Below, one piece after another: positions 1 to 8,617 of a stretch of DNA of 64,000 nucleotides (positions within the stretch are counted from its first letter, which is position 1; each line of letters opens with the position of its first letter). A program made the translations under genes and the position numbers. The notes beneath the pieces were generated by a model. That model ran no database searches, was not told the origin of the DNA, and saw only the letters and a program-made list of their open reading frames with translations. Origin of the DNA: Subdoligranulum variabile (lineage in GTDB: Bacteria > Bacillota > Clostridia > Oscillospirales > Ruminococcaceae); assembly GCF_025152575.1 (NCBI RefSeq), contig NZ_CP102293.1, forward strand, positions 2,728,001-2,792,000, written 5' to 3'.

Positions 1-70
1 GTACCCCGGGGGCCGGATGCTGCAGTTCCCGGATCTCGCAGGAACTGTCGGATACGATCATCCACGCCAT
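1..70 (-). CDS. DegV family protein, N-terminal fragment
   Basis: The reading frame enters from outside the window and begins at an ATG whose complement is at 68-70, preceded by a strong AAAGGAGG ribosome site. Only about 23 residues are visible. They start MAWMIVSDSSCEIREL, which resembles the first beta strand and Ser/Asp-rich loop of the DegV fatty-acid-binding family (usual form IVTDSSADL). The family binds fatty acids and feeds fatty-acid kinase FakA. The call rests on this short motif only; the rest of the gene lies outside the window. Confidence 0.55.
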   Translation of the reverse strand, partial: MAWMIVSDSSCEIRELQHPAPGV

Positions 71-109
71 AAAGCAGTGCCTCCTTTATATAAAAGTCAT
101 TTTGATTTT

Positions 110-138
110 ATTATAGGGGGCGGGGACGGGCCCGTCAA
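110..138 (-). promoter_or_regulatory. Promoter for the DegV-like gene
   Basis: On the minus strand TTGACG (complement of 133-138) is followed after 17 bases by a perfect TATAAT (complement of 110-115), about 40 bases upstream of the DegV start codon. It diverges from the promoter of the SGNH gene. Confidence 0.7.
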
Positions 139-190
139 GTGAAAGATTTGCGCCCTGTCCCGGCGGGTTTGTAAAAGATTGGCGGGCCCC

Positions 191-219
191 TTGCCCCTGC
201 CCGGTAAACGCGTTATAAT
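191..219 (+). promoter_or_regulatory. Promoter for the SGNH hydrolase gene
   Basis: TTGCCC (191-196), a 17-base spacer and a perfect TATAAT (214-219), with the ATG about 38 bases downstream. Confidence 0.6.
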
Positions 220-256
220 AGGAGCATCACAATGCAACAAAAGTCAGGAGCTTTCA

Positions 257-1267
257 ATGGCTGATTTTTATACCTATCGCAATGAGTTCGCCCGGCGGCG
301 CCGCAAGCGCCGTCTGGTGCTGATTTTGCTGATCATTCTGGCACTGCTGTGCGCGGCGGCCGGCTGGTTCTGGTATCAGAAAGAAGACGGCAACGGTTCG
401 GCGCCGGAAGTATCGGCGGAACCGACGGCCGCAGTGACGGCAACTCCGGAAGCGACGGCAACGCCGCAGCCCACACCGGTTACCGGCAAATCTCCGGAAC
501 GTATCGTGCAGGCGGTGGATACCGCTGCGTGGAATACCTCCACGGCGGTGGCACAGACCATCGATACGGAATATCTTAACACCGATCACCGCATGATCGG
601 CGTCCCCATGCTGGGCACCGTCACCAACCGGTATTTCGATACTGTTACCTTTGTGGGGGACAGCATCGCCTCGGGCCTGGGGATCTATACCACCGGTTAC
701 CCCAACGCTCACTATGCGACTTATACCGGCGCCGGCGTCAACAGTTTCGTCAACAATACCACGATGAAGAACGCTGTGACCAAAACCGAGGAAACGCCCA
801 TGGAGACCATCGTGGCTTCCCAGCCGGATTATGTCTATATTCTTGTGGGAACCAACAATCTGGTGACCCAGGGCAACGAGGAGAGCTTTCTGGCTTACTA
901 TGAGCGGCTTATCGATATGCTGCGGGAGCAGCTCAACCCCGGGGTGATCTACTATATCCAGGCCATTCCCGGCGTACAGGAGACCGTTGTGCAGTCCAAG
1001 CCCGGACTGGACAACGCCCGCATTGCCACCGTCAATGACCTTTTGGCCAATCTGGCGCTGCGCAAGGGCTGCTATTTTGTCAACATCCGGGAGGTGCTGA
1101 CCAACCCGGCGGACGGCAGCCAGATCGATGATTACCAGACTTCCGACGGTGTGCATTTCACACCTTCCGGCTATCGTGCCTGGGCGGAGTACCTCGCCAC
1201 GCACACGGTATGGAACCGCCGCAGCCTGTACAGCGGACAAAACCCCTATTACATTTACGGGGCATAA
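257..1267 (+). CDS. Membrane-anchored SGNH/GDSL-type hydrolase
   Basis: 336 residues. The start at 257 follows a CAGGAG ribosome site; an earlier in-frame start at 179 would precede the promoter and is rejected. A basic N-terminus (RRRRKRR, residues 13-19) is followed by one membrane segment (about 20-39) and a Thr/Pro/Glu linker (about 45-80), so the catalytic domain should be outside the cell. The domain shows the SGNH blocks: GDS with nucleophile Ser136, the VGTNN block with Asn near 200, and a C-terminal DGVH with Asp297 and His300. Such enzymes often remove acetyl groups from cell wall or exopolysaccharide; the substrate here cannot be told. It is a single-gene unit closed by a terminator. 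Confidence 0.8.
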   Translation: MADFYTYRNEFARRRRKRRLVLILLIILALLCAAAGWFWYQKEDGNGSAPEVSAEPTAAVTATPEATATPQPTPVTGKSPERIVQAVDTAAWNTSTAVAQTIDTEYLNTDHRMIGVPMLGTVTNRYFDTVTFVGDSIASGLGIYTTGYPNAHYATYTGAGVNSFVNNTTMKNAVTKTEETPMETIVASQPDYVYILVGTNNLVTQGNEESFLAYYERLIDMLREQLNPGVIYYIQAIPGVQETVVQSKPGLDNARIATVNDLLANLALRKGCYFVNIREVLTNPADGSQIDDYQTSDGVHFTPSGYRAWAEYLATHTVWNRRSLYSGQNPYYIYGA

Positions 1268-1278
1268 TTGTTAAACAA

Positions 1279-1321
1279 CCCTGCGCAAGGTGTAAAAAGT
1301 ACCTTGCGTAGGGCTTTTTTG
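1279..1321 (+). terminator. Intrinsic terminator after the SGNH gene
   Basis: Arms CCCTGCGCAAGGT and ACCTTGCGTAGGG around a short loop, followed by a T tract (1315-1320). Confidence 0.85.
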
Positions 1322-1416
1322 TATAACGATACAACATTACAACGAGCATTGTGTCGAATTTGCACAAATCACAAATGACAAGCCGGAAAATTTTAGCGGA
1401 TTATTACAGAAAAACC

Positions 1417-1445
1417 TTGAAATTCATGCCTGAAACGGGTAATAT
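1417..1445 (+). promoter_or_regulatory. Promoter of the glycogen operon
   Basis: TTGAAA (1417-1422), 17-base spacer, TAATAT (1440-1445), about 57 bases before the glgB start. It is the only good promoter seen upstream of glgB. Confidence 0.6.
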
Positions 1446-1501
1446 AGTAATAGCTAAATACACGGACTGTGTGTAAACGCAGCCCAAAAGGGGAGATTAC
1501 G

Positions 1502-3520
1502 TTGAAGCAAGGCAAACAGACGCCCAAGAGTTCTGACTTGCCCATCTATCTGTTCCGGCAGGGCAACAATCAGGAAGCGTACCGGTATTTTGGTGCGCAT
1601 CTGTGTGAGCAGGACGGCCAGGCCGGCGCGGTGTTCCGTGTCTGGGCGCCGCATGCCAACGCGGTCGCGGTCGTAGGAGATTTCAACAACTGGGCGCCGG
1701 GGGACCATCCCATGCAGAAGGTCGCCGACGGCATCTGGGAACTGTTCATTCCGGGCATCAAGGAATACGACGTTTACAAATACTGCATTACCACCGCATC
1801 GGACGAGCTGATCTATAAGGCTGATCCCTATGCCTTCCATACCGAGACCCGGCCTTCCAACGGCAGCAAGGTCTATGATATTGAGGGCTATCCCTGGGGG
1901 GATGACGCCTGGAACAAGGCGGAGGAAAAGCGGGATGTCATCAACAGCCCGATGTCTATTTATGAGCTGCAGGCCGGCAGCTGGAAGATGAAAGACCCCG
2001 ACAACGGCGTGCCGTACAATTATTCCGAGCTGGCCGATCAGCTGGTGCCCTACATAAAAGAGATGGGCTACACCCATGTGGAACTGCTGCCCATCACAGA
2101 GTATCCCTTTGATGGGAGCTGGGGCTATCAGGTCACGGGTTATTTTGCGCCCACCAGCCGTTACGGCACCCCCAAGGATTTCATGGCCTTTGTGGATAAG
2201 CTGCATCAGGCGGGGATCGGCGTGATCCTGGACTGGGTACCGGCCCACTTCCCGAAGGATGCCTATGGTCTGTACATGTTTGACGGCGCCCCCTGCTACG
2301 AGGATCCCAACCCCCGCCGCGGCGAGCACAAGGAATGGGGCACCATGGTCTTCAACTATGGCATGAACGAAGTGGCCAGCTTCCTGGTTTCCAGTGCCAT
2401 GTTCTGGATCGAGAAATACCATGTGGATGGTCTGCGTGTGGATGCCGTGGCCAGCATGCTGTATCTTGATTACAACCGTCGTGACGGCGAGTGGGAGCAG
2501 AACTCCAAGGGCGGCAAGGAAAATCTTGAAGCCATTGCCTTCCTGCAGAAACTGAACACCGCGGTTCTGACACGCTATCCTCACAAGATGATGATCGCCG
2601 AGGAATCCACGGCCTGGCCGCTGGTGACCAAGCCTGCGGCGGATGGCGGTCTGGGCTTCAACTTCAAGTGGAACATGGGCTGGATGAATGACATGCTCAG
2701 CTACATGAAGACCGACCCGCTGTTCCGTGCCGGCAATCACGGCAAGGTGACTTTCAGCTTCTTCTACGCTTTCAGTGAGAATTTCGTGCTGCCCATCAGC
2801 CACGATGAAGTGGTGCACGGCAAGTGCAGCCTCATCAACAAGATGCCCGGCGATTATGAAGAAAAGTTCGCCAATCTGCGCACCTTCTACGGCTACATGA
2901 TGGCCCATCCCGGCAAGAAGCTGCTCTTCATGGGGCAGGAATTCGGCCAGTTCATCGAATGGGATGAGAAGAAGCAGCTGGACTGGATGCTGCTCGGTTA
3001 TGACAAGCATCGTCAGCTGCAGAACTACGTCAAGGATCTGAACCATTTCTATCGTGAGACCCCCGCCATGTGGCAGGTGGATTACAGCTGGGAAGGGTTC
3101 CAGTGGATCGTGCCGGACGACAACCAGCAGAGCGTCATCGCTTTCCTGCGCCGGGATGCCGAGGGCAAGATGATCATGATCGTCTGCAACTTCAACCCGG
3201 TGCTGCGTCAGAACTACGAGATGGGCGTGCCCAATCCCGGCAGCTACAAGGAGATCCTCAACTCGGATGATCCCAAGTACGGCGGTTCCGGTGTGACCAA
3301 CGGTACGGTGCGCAGCAAGAAGGGCGAAATGCATGGCTTCGAGCAGCACGTATCGCTGACGCTGCCGCCGCTGTCCACGATGTACTTCCAGGTCCCGGCG
3401 GCCCGCAAGCCCCGCGCCAAGAAGGAAGAGACGGACACGGAATCCAAGACATCTGCCAAAGCCAAGAAGGCGCCGGCAGCCAAGCGCACCCGCACTACCA
3501 AAGCCAAACCGCAGGCCTAA
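1502..3520 (+). CDS. glgB: 1,4-alpha-glucan branching enzyme GlgB with basic C-terminal tail
   Basis: 672 residues. I choose TTG at 1502, seven bases after an AGGGGAG ribosome site; a GTG at 1469 has no such site. GlgB cuts alpha-1,4 chains and rejoins them as alpha-1,6 branches during glycogen synthesis in the cytoplasm. An N-terminal CBM48 domain (about 40-125) precedes the GH13 barrel with all four family motifs: DWVPAHF, DGLRVDAVAS with nucleophile Asp314, AEEST with Glu near 367, and ISHDEVVHG with Asp435. After the C-terminal beta domain there is an odd tail of about 35 residues, almost only Lys, Arg, Ala and Thr, which standard GlgB lacks. First gene of glgBCDA. Confidence 0.95.
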   Translation: MKQGKQTPKSSDLPIYLFRQGNNQEAYRYFGAHLCEQDGQAGAVFRVWAPHANAVAVVGDFNNWAPGDHPMQKVADGIWELFIPGIKEYDVYKYCITTASDELIYKADPYAFHTETRPSNGSKVYDIEGYPWGDDAWNKAEEKRDVINSPMSIYELQAGSWKMKDPDNGVPYNYSELADQLVPYIKEMGYTHVELLPITEYPFDGSWGYQVTGYFAPTSRYGTPKDFMAFVDKLHQAGIGVILDWVPAHFPKDAYGLYMFDGAPCYEDPNPRRGEHKEWGTMVFNYGMNEVASFLVSSAMFWIEKYHVDGLRVDAVASMLYLDYNRRDGEWEQNSKGGKENLEAIAFLQKLNTAVLTRYPHKMMIAEESTAWPLVTKPAADGGLGFNFKWNMGWMNDMLSYMKTDPLFRAGNHGKVTFSFFYAFSENFVLPISHDEVVHGKCSLINKMPGDYEEKFANLRTFYGYMMAHPGKKLLFMGQEFGQFIEWDEKKQLDWMLLGYDKHRQLQNYVKDLNHFYRETPAMWQVDYSWEGFQWIVPDDNQQSVIAFLRRDAEGKMIMIVCNFNPVLRQNYEMGVPNPGSYKEILNSDDPKYGGSGVTNGTVRSKKGEMHGFEQHVSLTLPPLSTMYFQVPAARKPRAKKEETDTESKTSAKAKKAPAAKRTRTTKAKPQA

Positions 3521-3602
3521 GCTGTTCCTGCGTGATGGATAGATCGTATACCCATAGTCTAGTAGAAATGGCGTAAGCCAGAAATTTAAGGGGAGAAATC
3601 TT

Positions 3603-4826
3603 ATGGCAAAAGAAATGATCGCAATGATCCTGGCCGGCGGCCAGGGATCGCGCCTGTATGCGCTGACCCAAAAGCTCGCCAAGCCTGCAGTTCCGTTCGG
3701 CGGAAAGTATCGTATCATCGACTTCCCGCTGTCCAACTGCGTCAACTCCGACATCGACACCGTCGGCATCTTGACCCAGTATCAGCCGCTGGTCCTCAAC
3801 GAGTACATCGGCAATGGCCAGCCGTGGGACCTTGACCGTCTGCATGGCGGTGTCCATGTGCTGCCGCCCTACCAGCAGGCTTCCGGCTCCGACTGGTATA
3901 AAGGCACGGCCAACGCGATCTATCAGAATATTTCTTTCATCGACCGGTATGATCCCAAATATGTCATCATCCTGTCCGGTGACCAGATCTGCAAACAGGA
4001 CTACTCCGACTTCCTGCGTTTCCACAAGGAGAAGGATGCCGAGTTCTCCGTCGCCGTCATGGAAGTGCCCTGGAGCGAAGCATCCCGCTTCGGTCTGATG
4101 GTCACCGATGAGGACGACAAGATCAGCGAATTCCAGGAAAAGCCGAAGAACCCGAAGTCCAATCTGGCTTCCATGGGCATCTACATCTTCAACTGGGATA
4201 TCCTGAAGAAGTACCTCACCGAGGACGAAGCCGATCCCAACTCCGAGAATGACTTCGGCAAGAACGTCATCCCCAACCTGCTGCGTGACGGCCGCCGTAT
4301 GTACGCCTATCACTTCAGCGGTTACTGGAAGGATGTGGGTACCATCTCCAGCCTGTGGCAGGCCAACATGGAGGTCCTCGATCCCAGCCATTCCGGCATC
4401 AACCTGTTTGACGAAAACTGGAAGATTTACTCCCGTAACTCCGGCAAACCCTGCCAGCGCATCGGCAATGACGCGACCATCGTAAACTCGATGATCTCGG
4501 AAGGCTGCCGTGTGGACGGTACGGTCAATAACTCCATCCTGTTCCCCGGCGTTGTCGTGGAAAAGGGCGCCACGGTGGAGGCAGCCGTGGTCATGGGCGG
4601 CACCATCATCAAGGCGGGCGCCAGCGTCAAGCACTGCATTGTGGCGGAGAACGTCACGATCGAAGAGGGCGCTACGGTGGGCGCTATGCCCGAAGGCGGC
4701 CTGAACATCGCCGAACCCGGTGATGTCGCCACTGTTGGCTCCGGCGTCGTGATCGGCAAAGGTGCAACGGTCGGCCCCAAAGCAATGGTTTCCAGCGATG
4801 TAAAGGATGGTGAGGAACAATGGTAA
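3603..4826 (+). CDS. glgC: Glucose-1-phosphate adenylyltransferase, catalytic subunit GlgC
   Basis: 407 residues, starting after AAGGGGAG. It makes ADP-glucose from glucose-1-phosphate and ATP, the committed step of glycogen synthesis. The nucleotide loop [13 protein letters not shown] (about residues 10-22) and the [14 protein letters not shown] segment are intact. A left-handed beta-helix of hexapeptide repeats fills the C-terminal third (about 290-395). Its stop overlaps the start of glgD by seven bases, so the two subunits are translationally coupled, as in Firmicutes that use a GlgC/GlgD hetero-oligomer. Confidence 0.95.
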   Translation: MAKEMIAMILAGGQGSRLYALTQKLAKPAVPFGGKYRIIDFPLSNCVNSDIDTVGILTQYQPLVLNEYIGNGQPWDLDRLHGGVHVLPPYQQASGSDWYKGTANAIYQNISFIDRYDPKYVIILSGDQICKQDYSDFLRFHKEKDAEFSVAVMEVPWSEASRFGLMVTDEDDKISEFQEKPKNPKSNLASMGIYIFNWDILKKYLTEDEADPNSENDFGKNVIPNLLRDGRRMYAYHFSGYWKDVGTISSLWQANMEVLDPSHSGINLFDENWKIYSRNSGKPCQRIGNDATIVNSMISEGCRVDGTVNNSILFPGVVVEKGATVEAAVVMGGTIIKAGASVKHCIVAENVTIEEGATVGAMPEGGLNIAEPGDVATVGSGVVIGKGATVGPKAMVSSDVKDGEEQW

Positions 4827-5944
4827 ACAGCAACGTCAACGCTCTCGGCGTCATTTTCGCCAACACCTATGATAATCTTGTTCCCGAACTGGTGGCGGAG
4901 CGCTCTATGGCGTCCATCCCGTTCGGCGGCCGTTATCGTCTGATCGACTTTACGCTGTCCAGCATGGCCAATGCCGGCATCGACAACGTTTCGGTCATCG
5001 TCCGTAAGAACTACCACTCTTTGATGGACCACCTCGGCTCCGGCCGTGAATGGGACCTGACCCGCAAGCGCGGCGGCCTGAACATTGTGCCTCCCTTTGC
5101 GGAGCGCAGCGTCAAGATGTATTCCGGCCGCGTGGATGCCATCGAAAGCATCCTTTCCTGGCTGGAAGCCCAGAAGGAGCGCTACGTCATCCTCTCCGAC
5201 TCCTATATCGCTGTCAACTTTGACTTCGGCAAGCTGATTGACGAGCATGTGGCCAGCGGCGCCGATGTCACGATGGTCTACAATCGTGCACCGATTCCCG
5301 AGGGGGCCCGCAGCGATAACTACACCATCCGCATCGACGATACCGGTCGTGTGACCGAGATCCTCTCCAACGATTACCGTCTTGGTGAGCAGAATCTGTC
5401 GATGAATATGTACGTCATCGAGCGTGAGAGCCTGATCCATCTGATTCACGATGCAGCCGTGCGCGGCCTGGTTTACTTTGAGCGCGATATTCTGGCACGC
5501 AACCTCAAGCTGCTGAATGTACATGCATTTGAATTCAAGGGTTACGCAGCGCGTATCTCCGATATGAAGAGCTACTTCGACGAGAACATGCGTCTGCTGG
5601 AGCCCGGCAGCATGGAGGCACTGTTCGGTGGTGCTCCCATCTACACCAAGATTCGTGACGATAACCCCACCCGTTACCTGGAAGGCAGTGCTGTCAAGAA
5701 CAGCCTGCTGGCCGACGGCTGCGTTATCGAAGGCACGGTGGAGAACTGCGTTCTGTTCCGTGGCTGCCAGGTCAAGAAAGGCGCCGTGGTCAAGAACTGC
5801 GTGCTGATGCAGGATACCGTGGTGGAGCCGAACTGCGTGGTGGAGCACGTGGTCACCGATAAGAATGTTCATATCACCGAAGGCAAGAAGCTGACCGGTA
5901 CGGATACCTTCCCGGTCTTCATTGCCAAGAACCACAGCGTATAA
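4820..5944 (+). CDS. glgD: Glucose-1-phosphate adenylyltransferase, non-catalytic subunit GlgD
   Basis: 374 residues, paralogous to the preceding GlgC. The N-terminus reads [18 protein letters not shown] where GlgC has the GGxGxRL phosphate loop, so the nucleotide-binding signature is lost, as expected of GlgD. The [15 protein letters not shown] segment and the C-terminal beta-helix are kept. Known GlgD proteins act as partners that raise the activity of GlgC. The gene overlaps glgC by seven bases (ATGGTAA) and is followed by a 123-base gap with a hairpin before glgA. Confidence 0.92.
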   Translation: MVNSNVNALGVIFANTYDNLVPELVAERSMASIPFGGRYRLIDFTLSSMANAGIDNVSVIVRKNYHSLMDHLGSGREWDLTRKRGGLNIVPPFAERSVKMYSGRVDAIESILSWLEAQKERYVILSDSYIAVNFDFGKLIDEHVASGADVTMVYNRAPIPEGARSDNYTIRIDDTGRVTEILSNDYRLGEQNLSMNMYVIERESLIHLIHDAAVRGLVYFERDILARNLKLLNVHAFEFKGYAARISDMKSYFDENMRLLEPGSMEALFGGAPIYTKIRDDNPTRYLEGSAVKNSLLADGCVIEGTVENCVLFRGCQVKKGAVVKNCVLMQDTVVEPNCVVEHVVTDKNVHITEGKKLTGTDTFPVFIAKNHSV

Positions 5945-5991
5945 TGAGCTCATAGAGGCTGCTCTCCTTCTCCCCGGAGACAGCTTAGATG

Positions 5992-6037
5992 AGGGGGACG
6001 GGGAGACCGTACGGCCTGCCCGTCCTCCTGTTTTTTT
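5992..6037 (+). terminator. Hairpin plus T tract between glgD and glgA
   Basis: Arms GGGGGACGGG and CCCGTCCTCC, apart from one G/T-type pair, enclose a loop that contains GACCGTACGGCC. Seven T residues follow at 6031-6037. It has the form of an intrinsic terminator inside the operon, 30 bases before glgA. Confidence 0.65.
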
Positions 6038-6067
6038 GAATCACTCACCATCTGTATGGAGGTGCTT

Positions 6068-7486
6068 ATGAAAATTTTGTACGCGGCCAGTGAGGCTGCC
6101 CCGTATGCCAAGTCCGGCGGTCTGGCCGATGTGGCGGGCGCACTGCCCAAGGCACTGGTCAAGGACGGGATCGACTGTCGGGTCGTCATGCCGCTGTACG
6201 GCGATCTGAAATTCAAGGATACCCTGACCTATGTCACCAATTTCAGCGTGCCGGTGGGCTGGCGCAGTCAGTACTGCGGCCTGTTCAAGGCGGAGCGCGA
6301 CGGTGTTGTATTCTACTTCATCGACAATGAGTACTATTTCAAGCGCAGCGGCCTGTACGGGTTCTATGACGACGGCGAACGTTTCGCCTTCTTCTCCCGC
6401 GCCATTCTGGAGATGCTCTTTTACACCGATTTCGAGCCGGACATCATCAACTGCAATGACTGGCAGACGGCGCTGACTCCGGTGTACCTGAACCTGTACT
6501 ATCGCCATCTGGATAAGTTCAACCGCATCAAGACGGTATTCACCATCCACAACATCGCCTACCAGGGCAAGTATGGCCTGGATATTCTCGAGGATACCTG
6601 CGGCATCGGCGCACGGGATGCCCATGTGGTGGAATATGACGGCTGTGCCAACTTCATGAAGGGCGCCATCGAGACCGCCGACAAGGTCACCACTGTCAGT
6701 CCGACCTATGCCCAAGAGATTCTGGATCCCTGGTTCAGCCATGGATTGGATGGTCTGCTGCGTCAGAAGCAGTACAAGACCTGCGGCATTCTGAACGGCA
6801 TCGATGTGGATGTCTTCAATCCCGCGACCGATCCCGATATTGCCAAGAATTACGATGTCAACACCTTTGAGGACGGCAAAGCAGTCTGCAAGGCGGCGCT
6901 CCAGGATGAGATGCATCTGCACAAGGACGGCAGCCCCGTCATGGCCATGGTCACGCGCCTGGTGGGTCACAAGGGTGTCGACCTGGTCCGCGCCATCGCC
7001 GAAGGTTTGCTGCAGCAGGGCATCGAGCTGGTGGTGCTGGGCTCCGGTGAAGCGCAATACGAGAATTTCTTCAACGAACTCTGCGCACGGAATCCGGGAC
7101 GTGTGGGCGTCTACATCGGCTTCAATGCGCAGCTGGCCCAGCGTATCTACGCGGGTGCAGATATGTTCCTGATGCCGTCCCGCTCTGAACCCTGTGGTCT
7201 GGCGCAGATGGTTTCCTGCCGGTACGGCACGATTCCCATCGTCCGGGAAACCGGCGGGCTGCGGGACTCCATTCACGACTCCGGCGACGGTTTCGGCAAC
7301 GGTTTCACCTTTGCCAACTACAACGCCCATGAACTGTACGAAGCCTGCTGGCGTGCCAAGGAAGGCTACTGGCAGAAGGATGGCTGGCCGATTCTGGTCC
7401 GCCGTGCCATGGAGTGCGATTTCAGCTGGGCCAACTCGGCGAAGAGCTACGAGGGCCTGTACAATGAGGTCGTCAACCTCTGGTAA
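6068..7486 (+). CDS. glgA: Glycogen synthase GlgA
   Basis: 472 residues. The start at 6068 lies just after GGAGGTG; an ATG twelve bases earlier overlaps that site. It adds glucose from ADP-glucose to the growing alpha-1,4 chain (GT5 family, GT-B fold). The N-terminal signature YAASEAAPYAKSGGLADV contains the ADP-glucose binding motif KxGGL in the form KSGGL. A C-terminal segment LMPSRSEPCGLAQM carries the conserved Glu and the EPCG motif. Last gene of the glycogen cluster and closed by a strong terminator; a partial terminator just upstream may lower its level relative to glgBCD. Confidence 0.95.
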   Translation: MKILYAASEAAPYAKSGGLADVAGALPKALVKDGIDCRVVMPLYGDLKFKDTLTYVTNFSVPVGWRSQYCGLFKAERDGVVFYFIDNEYYFKRSGLYGFYDDGERFAFFSRAILEMLFYTDFEPDIINCNDWQTALTPVYLNLYYRHLDKFNRIKTVFTIHNIAYQGKYGLDILEDTCGIGARDAHVVEYDGCANFMKGAIETADKVTTVSPTYAQEILDPWFSHGLDGLLRQKQYKTCGILNGIDVDVFNPATDPDIAKNYDVNTFEDGKAVCKAALQDEMHLHKDGSPVMAMVTRLVGHKGVDLVRAIAEGLLQQGIELVVLGSGEAQYENFFNELCARNPGRVGVYIGFNAQLAQRIYAGADMFLMPSRSEPCGLAQMVSCRYGTIPIVRETGGLRDSIHDSGDGFGNGFTFANYNAHELYEACWRAKEGYWQKDGWPILVRRAMECDFSWANSAKSYEGLYNEVVNLW

Positions 7487-7520
7487 GCGAAGGCACGGAG
7501 GAAAATTTCACAAATGTTTC

Positions 7521-7552
7521 AAAACCGGCGGGGAAACCCGCCGGTTTTTTTC
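7521..7552 (+). terminator. Intrinsic terminator of the glycogen operon
   Basis: AAAACCGGCGGG, loop GAAA, CCCGCCGGTTTTTTT. Confidence 0.9.
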
Positions 7553-7581
7553 TTGCGTTTTTCACAGAATTGTTTTATCTT
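7553..7581 (+). promoter_or_regulatory. Possible promoter for the C39-like lipoprotein
   Basis: TTGCGT (7553-7558), 17 bases, TATCTT (7576-7581), directly after the glycogen terminator. Both boxes are imperfect. Confidence 0.35.
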
Positions 7582-7620
7582 AAAATAAAAAGAACCTGTG
7601 TAAGTGAGAAAAGATCGAGT

Positions 7621-8445
7621 GTGAAAATTGTGGACAACAAATTTCCGGAACGACTGGGTCCGGTTCTAATGCTGCTCGCGGCACTCTCGGCGTGCGGAGC
7701 CACGGCGGTCATCCCGGCGGAAAATCAGGCGACGGGGGAGACTGCGGTAGCCGCTTCCCGCAGTCAGATAGGGTCCATGCTGCCTGAGGGGGATGTGCCG
7801 GAGGACGTCTGGCCGGTGCTGGCGATGTTGCAGGGAACGGCTGAAACCGCGGTCTGGCTGCCGTTTGAGGCGCAGCTGGAGGTGGAAAATATTGATCAGA
7901 ATCCCGAACTGCCCAACGGCTGTGAGATTACCTCGGCGGCCATCGTACTGAACTATTTGGGATTCGATGTGGATAAAGTGACCCTGGCCGAGGAGTATCT
8001 GCCCCGGTATGTGCCGTACTGGGATGCCGACCCGAACGTGGAGTTTATGGGCAATCCGGAGGATGAACTGGCCTTTTACTGTCTGCCGGGGGCGGTGGTT
8101 ACGGCGGTCAACGACTATCTGGAGGACGTGGGCAGCAGCTACACGGCGCTGGACATCAGCGGGGCGCCTGTGGAGGAACTTTACCAGTGGGTGGCCAACG
8201 GTACGCCGGTGCTGGTCTGGACGACCCGCGCTTTCAGTGATCCGCTGTACAACTACACCTTTCAGCTGCCCAACGGCAGCTGGCCCTACAGCAACTCTCA
8301 TTGTCTGGTGCTGACAGGCTACGATGACGAAACCTGCTATCTGGCGGACCCCATGCTGGAAGTGGAAACGGTGAGCCGGGACCGTTTTGCAGAATGCTAT
8401 CTGGAACGGGGACAGTATGCAGTGGTCATTGCACAAACGGAGTAA
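7621..8445 (+). CDS. C39-like papain-fold lipoprotein
   Basis: 274 residues if GTG at 7621 is the start; the ribosome site is weak and the start is uncertain. A short hydrophobic signal ends in LSAC, so Cys25 would be lipidated and the protein held on the outer face of the membrane. The body matches the C39_2 family: LPNGCEITSAAIVLNY carries the nucleophile Cys101, SHCLVLTGYDD the catalytic His227, and LADPM the Asp243. Members are thought to be cysteine peptidases or related hydrolases acting outside the cell; the substrate is unknown. A monocistronic unit between two hairpins. Confidence 0.75.
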   Translation: MKIVDNKFPERLGPVLMLLAALSACGATAVIPAENQATGETAVAASRSQIGSMLPEGDVPEDVWPVLAMLQGTAETAVWLPFEAQLEVENIDQNPELPNGCEITSAAIVLNYLGFDVDKVTLAEEYLPRYVPYWDADPNVEFMGNPEDELAFYCLPGAVVTAVNDYLEDVGSSYTALDISGAPVEELYQWVANGTPVLVWTTRAFSDPLYNYTFQLPNGSWPYSNSHCLVLTGYDDETCYLADPMLEVETVSRDRFAECYLERGQYAVVIAQTE

Positions 8446-8489
8446 GAGCCGCAGCATAGAAACCATTTGCTTTCCATACTGCGGCTCTT
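8444..8489 (+). terminator. Perfect 11-bp hairpin after the C39-like gene
   Basis: AAGAGCCGCAG (8444-8454) pairs with CTGCGGCTCTT (8479-8489). The first arm overlaps the stop codon. There is no long T tract, so it may terminate weakly or only protect the 3' end. The bases from 8490 to the acyltransferase stop are AT-rich and hold nothing I recognise. Confidence 0.5.
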
Positions 8490-8617
8490 GTAAAATGTGA
8501 TTGTTGTGGTGTTAGCCGAGAAAATACTTTTACCCTCACAAAGAAACAACTGTTGTTAAATGAAAGATAATGTATGTGAAATTCTCCACTAGAAAATTCT
8601 TACTGTTTGCAATCACA

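Noticed and set aside
1454..3769. A 771-codon open frame opposite glgB
   Set aside because: A shadow of the certain glgB frame; its His/Gly/Leu-rich composition is typical of antisense translations.
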